Shown here one piece after another: positions 60,342 through 64,000 of a stretch of DNA of 64,000 bases. Position numbers and translations under genes: made by a program. The DNA is from Streptomyces uncialis (GTDB lineage: Bacteria; Actinomycetota; Actinomycetes; Streptomycetales; Streptomycetaceae), in the NCBI RefSeq assembly GCF_036250755.1, contig NZ_CP109583.1:6549501-6613500 (forward strand), given 5' to 3'. Position 1 is the first letter of the stretch, and every line of letters starts with the position of its first letter. The notes beneath the pieces are model-generated. The model saw only the letters and a program-made list of their open reading frames with translations. It was not told the DNA's origin and searched no databases.

Positions 60342-60560
60342 ACGAGGGCGCACCCGCACCCGTAGGACTACCGAGTGGGGCAGCCCCCAGGGGCGCGGGG
60401 AACTGCGCAAAAACGCGAGGACGCACCCGCACCCGAATAACCTCCGAGTGGGGCACCTCCCAGGGGCGCGGGGAACTGCGCAAAACGCGAGAGCGCACCC
60501 GCACCCGTAGAACCCCCGAGTGGGGCAGCATCCAGGGGCGCGGGGAACTGCGCACCCACG
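60342..60560. repeat. Three tandem ~72-bp units of the dispersed repeat family
   Basis: Forward cores lie at 60390-60408, 60463-60481 and 60535-60553. Each ~72-bp unit also contains GCACCCGCACCCG and CCGAGTGGGGCA. The rest of the 60305-60694 gap (60560-60694) has no gene and no other clear feature. Confidence 0.75.
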
Positions 60561-60694
60561 AACGACCCGCACAGGGCCAACCGCGCTCAGCCGAGGAAAC
60601 CCCGGCCCCCGCCAGGACCTCCGGGGACGGCGAAAGGGACCCCCACCACCAGGCGGAGGCCCCTGCACCACGGGCAGCAGGCGCGAAGCGCCGG

Positions 60695-61957
60695 CTAGAC
60701 CGATCGAAACGCCAGCACGACGTTGTGCCCACCGAACCCGAACGAGTCGTTCAACGCGGCGATCCGCCCCGGCGGCAACGCCCGGGCCTCCCCCCGCACC
60801 ACATCCGCCTCGACCTCGGGATCAAGATTGTCGATGTTGATCGTCGGCGGAGCCGTCCGGTGGTACAGCGCCAGGACCGACGCCACGGTCTCGACCCCGC
60901 CCGCGCCCCCCAGCAGATGCCCCGTCATCGACTTCGTCGCCGAGATCGCCATGTGGTCGACATCGTCGCCGAACACCTTCCGCAGCGCCTTGACCTCCGC
61001 GACATCACCCTGCGGGGTGGACGTCGCGTGCGCGTTCACATGCACGATCTCCGCCGGCTTCAGATCCGACGCGTCCATCAGATGGTGCAGCGCGCGCGCG
61101 ATCCCGCTGCCGGAGGGCTCCGGCTGCGTGATGTGGTGCGCGTCCGACGAGATGCCCTGGCCGACGGCCTCCGCGTAGATCCGGGCACCCCGGGCCTTCG
61201 CGTGCTCCTCGGACTCCAGGACGACGACGCCCGCGCCCTCGCCCATCACGAACCCGTTGCGGTCCGCGTCGTACGGACGCGAGGCCCCTTCCGGGTTGTC
61301 GTTGCTCTTCGACATCGCCATCATGTTGCCGAACGCGACGATCGGCAGCGGATGGATCGACGCCTCCGTACCACCGGCCACCACGACGTCCGCACGGCCC
61401 GTGCGGATCATCTCGATGGCGTACCCGATGGCCTCCGCGCCCGACGCGCACGCCGACACCGGGGTGTGCACCCCGGCCCGCGCGCCCAGCTCGATCCCCA
61501 CGTTCGCCGCCGGGGAGTTCGGCATCAGCATCGGCACCGTGTGCGGCGACACCCGGCGGACACCCTTCTCCTTCAGCACGTCGTACTGGTCGAGAAGCGT
61601 CGTCACCCCGCCGATACCCGACGCGATCACCGCGCCCAGCCGGTCGGGATCGACGGACACGTCCTCACCGGCCTTCGCGGTGAAGCCCGCGTCCCGCCAC
61701 GCCTCCTGGGCCGCGACCAGCGCGAACTGCGCCGAACGGTCCAGCTTGCGGGCCTGCGGGCGAGGCAGCACCTCGCCCGGTTCCACGGCGACCCGGGCGG
61801 CGATACGGACCGGCAGGTCCGCCGCCCACTCCTCCTGGAGGAGACGGACACCGGAACGCCCGGCCACCAGACCCTCCCAGGTCGAGGCCACGTCGCCACC
61901 CAGCGGTGTGGTTGCGCCGATACCGGTGACGACCACGGTGCGATTGGTCGAGTTCAC
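60695..61957 (-). CDS. fabF: Beta-ketoacyl-ACP synthase II
   Basis: The protein has 420 residues, full length. Thiolase-fold condensing enzyme with catalytic Cys170 (HTPVSACASGAEAIGYA) and the two His motifs VNAHATSTPQGD and TKSMTGHLLGGAGG. It elongates malonyl-ACP with acyl-ACP in type II fatty-acid synthesis. Start ATG gives MNSTNRTVVVTGIGATTPLG. It is the last gene of fabD-fabH-acpP-fabF, 76 bp after acpP. Confidence 0.96.
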   Translation of the reverse strand: MNSTNRTVVVTGIGATTPLGGDVASTWEGLVAGRSGVRLLQEEWAADLPVRIAARVAVEPGEVLPRPQARKLDRSAQFALVAAQEAWRDAGFTAKAGEDVSVDPDRLGAVIASGIGGVTTLLDQYDVLKEKGVRRVSPHTVPMLMPNSPAANVGIELGARAGVHTPVSACASGAEAIGYAIEMIRTGRADVVVAGGTEASIHPLPIVAFGNMMAMSKSNDNPEGASRPYDADRNGFVMGEGAGVVVLESEEHAKARGARIYAEAVGQGISSDAHHITQPEPSGSGIARALHHLMDASDLKPAEIVHVNAHATSTPQGDVAEVKALRKVFGDDVDHMAISATKSMTGHLLGGAGGVETVASVLALYHRTAPPTINIDNLDPEVEADVVRGEARALPPGRIAALNDSFGFGGHNVVLAFRSV

Positions 61958-62033
61958 AGGAATTCTTTCTCCACGGTTACGAGGGATTCAGCGGCGCCAC
62001 CGCCGGGTGGCGGCAGGCTTGCCAGGCCTGCGA

Positions 62034-62282
62034 TCAGGCCTGGTTCTTCAGGATGTACGCGGTCGCGTCACCGACCGTCTTGAGGTTCTTGACGTCCTCG
62101 TCCGGGATCTTCACCTCGAAACGCTCCTCGGCCGCGACGACGACCTCGACCATCGACAGCGAGTCGACGTCCAGGTCATCGGTGAAGGACTTGTCCAACT
62201 GGACGTCCTCGGCGGGGATGCCGGCGATCTCGTTCACGATCTCTGCGAGACCCGCGACGATCTCTTCCTGAGTGGCGGCCAT
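62034..62282 (-). CDS. acpP: Acyl carrier protein of type II fatty-acid synthesis
   Basis: The protein has 82 residues. The phosphopantetheine site is Ser41 in DDLDVDSLSMVEVVVAAEER. The acidic helix II and length are typical of FAS ACPs. AAGGAG lies ~9 nt ahead of the ATG. It carries the growing acyl chain between FabD, FabH and FabF. It sits between fabH and fabF. Confidence 0.97.
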   Translation of the reverse strand: MAATQEEIVAGLAEIVNEIAGIPAEDVQLDKSFTDDLDVDSLSMVEVVVAAEERFEVKIPDEDVKNLKTVGDATAYILKNQA

Positions 62283-62357
62283 TTCGGCGCTCCTTCTTGT
62301 CCTGTCCAGAGGGTGTGCTCAGCAGTTTCCGTACGGACCGTAGATCCGCACGACTGC

Positions 62358-63359
62358 CTAGGGGAGGGTAACGACCGTGGCGGCGTACACGAGACCCGCC
62401 CCGAATCCGATCACGAGCGCGGTGTCGCCGCTCTTCGCCTCACCGGTCGCCAGAAGCCGCTCCATTGCGAGCGGGATCGAGGCGGCCGACGTGTTGCCGG
62501 TGGTTTCCACATCACGGGCGACCGTCACATGCTCCGGCAGCTTCAGTGTCTTCACCATCGAATCGATGATCCGCATATTGGCCTGGTGCGGAATGAAGAC
62601 GTCCAGGTCGTCCGCGCTGATCCCGGCCGCGTCCAGCGCCTGCTGGGCGACCTTCGCCATCTCGAACACGGCCCAGCGGAACACCGCTTGGCCCTCCTGC
62701 GTGATCGCGGGAAACTTCTCGACCGTGCCGTCCCGGTAGTCCGTCCACGGCACCGTCTGCTTGATGGTCTCCGACTTGTCGCCCTCGGAGCCCCACACGG
62801 TCGGCCCGATCGCCGGCTCCGCCGACGGACCCACGACCACCGCGCCCGCGCCGTCCCCGAACAGGAACGCCGTCGCACGGTCCGTGAGGTCCGTCAGATC
62901 GCTCAGCCGCTCCACACCGATCACCAGCACGTACTCCGCGCTGCCGTCGACGACCATGCCACGCGCCAGCGTCAGCCCGTAGCCGAAACCCGCGCAGCCC
63001 GCCGAGATGTCGAACGCGGCGGCCTTACGGGTACCGATCCGGTCCGCGATCTCCGTCGCCACCGCCGGGGTCTGCTTGAAGTGCGACACCGTCGACACGA
63101 CGACCGCGCCGATCTGCTCCGGGGTGATCCCCGCGTCGGCGATCGCCTTCCCCGACGCCTCCAGCGACATCTCCGTCACGGTCTCCTGGTCGTTCGCCCA
63201 GTGCCGGGTGGCGATCCCGGACCGCGAACGAATCCACTCGTCGGACGAGTCGATCGTCTCCAGGATCACCTCGTTCGGGACGACCCGTGTCGGACGGTAA
63301 CCGCCGACACCCAGGATGCGCGCGTACTGCGCACCCCTACCGGTCTTGATCTTCGCCAT
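62358..63359 (-). CDS. fabH: Beta-ketoacyl-ACP synthase III
   Basis: The protein has 333 residues. Catalytic Cys122 is in AFDISAGCAGFGYGL, with the His motif FIPHQANMRI and Asn motif ETTGNTSAASIPLA. It condenses acyl-CoA starters with malonyl-ACP; in Streptomyces, branched starters as well as acetyl-CoA are used. It follows fabD by 25 bp and precedes acpP by 75 bp. The start MAKIKTGRGAQYARILG has GGAGAGTCC upstream. Confidence 0.96.
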   Translation of the reverse strand: MAKIKTGRGAQYARILGVGGYRPTRVVPNEVILETIDSSDEWIRSRSGIATRHWANDQETVTEMSLEASGKAIADAGITPEQIGAVVVSTVSHFKQTPAVATEIADRIGTRKAAAFDISAGCAGFGYGLTLARGMVVDGSAEYVLVIGVERLSDLTDLTDRATAFLFGDGAGAVVVGPSAEPAIGPTVWGSEGDKSETIKQTVPWTDYRDGTVEKFPAITQEGQAVFRWAVFEMAKVAQQALDAAGISADDLDVFIPHQANMRIIDSMVKTLKLPEHVTVARDVETTGNTSAASIPLAMERLLATGEAKSGDTALVIGFGAGLVYAATVVTLP

Positions 63360-63384
63360 GCTCTCCGGACTCTCCTTCTCAGGC

Positions 63385-64000
63385 TCAGGCCGTCTGCCCG
63401 GCGTGCTCGGCGATCAGCGCCCGAGCGGCGTCGAGGTCGTCAGGGGTCTTCAGGGCCAGGGTCGGCACACCCGGCAGCGCGCGCTTGGCGAGACCCGTCA
63501 GGGTCCCACCCGGGCACACCTCCACCAGCGCCGTCGCCCCCAGCTCCTTGAACGTCTCCATGCACAGGTCCCAGCGCACCGGGTTCGCGACCTGCCCGAC
63601 CAGCCGGTCCAGCACCTCGCCGCCCGACGCGACCGCACGGCCGTCCTTGTTCGACACGTACGCCACCGCGGGATCCAGCGGAGCCAGCTTCCCGGCCGCT
63701 TCCCGCAGCACGTCCACCGCCGGGGCCATGTGCCTGGTGTGGAACGCGCCCGCCACCTTCAGCGGCACCACCCTGCGCACCCCCTCCGGCTTGTCCTCCG
63801 CCAGCGCGGCCAGCTCCGCGGCGGTACCCGCCGCCACTATCTGACCCGCGCCGTTCACGTTCGCCGCGGTCAGCCCCAGCTTCTCCAGATACGGCAGCAC
63901 GACCTCCGGGTCACCGCCCAGCAGCGCCGCCATACCCGTCTCGGTGGCCGCGGCGGCCTCCGCCATCCCCAGCCCACGGGTACGCACCAGCCGCAGCGCC
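63385..64000 (-). CDS. fabD: Malonyl-CoA:ACP transacylase, 3' part (cut by window edge)
   Basis: About 205 C-terminal residues are visible; the N-terminal part with the GHSxG nucleophile lies beyond 64000. The catalytic His region VAGAFHTRHMAPAVDVLREA is present, along with VEVCPGGTLTGLAKRALPGV near the end. The enzyme moves malonyl groups from CoA to ACP. It is the upstream gene of fabH in this view. No stop or shift is seen up to the edge. Confidence 0.93.
   Translation of the reverse strand, partial: ALRLVRTRGLGMAEAAAATETGMAALLGGDPEVVLPYLEKLGLTAANVNGAGQIVAAGTAAELAALAEDKPEGVRRVVPLKVAGAFHTRHMAPAVDVLREAAGKLAPLDPAVAYVSNKDGRAVASGGEVLDRLVGQVANPVRWDLCMETFKELGATALVEVCPGGTLTGLAKRALPGVPTLALKTPDDLDAARALIAEHAGQTA

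Overview
The window is high-GC actinobacterial DNA. Codon use, GTG starts, small secreted proteins, a SARP regulator, a gamma-butyrolactone-receptor-like TetR protein, an Mbl-type actin homologue and the fabD-fabH-acpP-fabF cluster all point to a Streptomyces chromosome (inference from gene content). No rRNA gene, transposase, integrase or CRISPR array was recognised.

Layout. 1-4.3 kb is a small accessory segment beside a CAT-anticodon tRNA: two XRE-type regulators, small orphan genes, and a scar where two gene remnants meet. 4.3-4.7 kb holds the CAT tRNA and two tandem identical tRNA-Asn genes. 4.8-10.9 kb has a YtxH-like protein, a xylulokinase-like FGGY kinase and a heterodimeric ABC exporter. 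11.1-16.7 kb has an ScbR-like regulator, a GAF sensor kinase with a degenerate ATPase domain, Mbl, and an imine-reductase-like enzyme divergent from an HxlR regulator with an obvious operator. 16.8-23.5 kb has an MFS permease, a LysR regulator, a secreted protein, and a large AfsR-like SARP-NB-ARC-TPR regulator divergent from a small secreted protein that resembles tendamistat-type amylase inhibitors. Three 11-bp direct repeats of SARP-box type lie between the last two.

23.6-31.1 kb is the most unusual locus. Four overlapping or closely spaced genes encode a Trypco1-like (CU044_2847) protein, a trypsin-like protease fused to a VMAP-C-like domain, a MoxR AAA+ ATPase, and a SAV_2336-type vWA-like/pseudokinase/BTAD fusion. 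A 19-residue hydrophobic peptide gene and a strong hairpin precede them. This matches the layout of predicted NTP-dependent biological conflict systems (MoxR-vWA-VMAP ternary systems). The fusion gene needs a one-base frame correction near 27.19 kb.

31.4-35.2 kb has matB, a MerR-PP2C fusion and an ATP-grasp enzyme. 36.1-47.0 kb is a tightly coupled eight-gene operon for an envelope glycan or glycolipid: glycosyltransferase, methyltransferase, AftD-like arabinofuranosyltransferase, PapA/condensation-like acyltransferase, second methyltransferase, EamA-like membrane protein, Trm112-like protein and an orphan. A DUF3068 protein lies upstream. 48.8-60.3 kb is mostly single housekeeping or catabolic genes with local regulators: PucR, MarR and quinone-oxidoreductase-like, EI24, a secreted C15-like peptidase with Ser in place of the catalytic Cys, TetR and GH3 glucosidase, an SGNH lipoprotein and DUF3145. 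60.7-64.0 kb is the FAS II cluster on the minus strand, with fabD running off the window edge.

A dispersed repeat family with the core GGGGCGCGGGGAACTGCGC occurs at four intergenic loci (18.2, 35.2-36.1, 53.2-53.7 and 60.3-60.6 kb). Two of these are large inverted composite elements that share a central block of about 140 bp.
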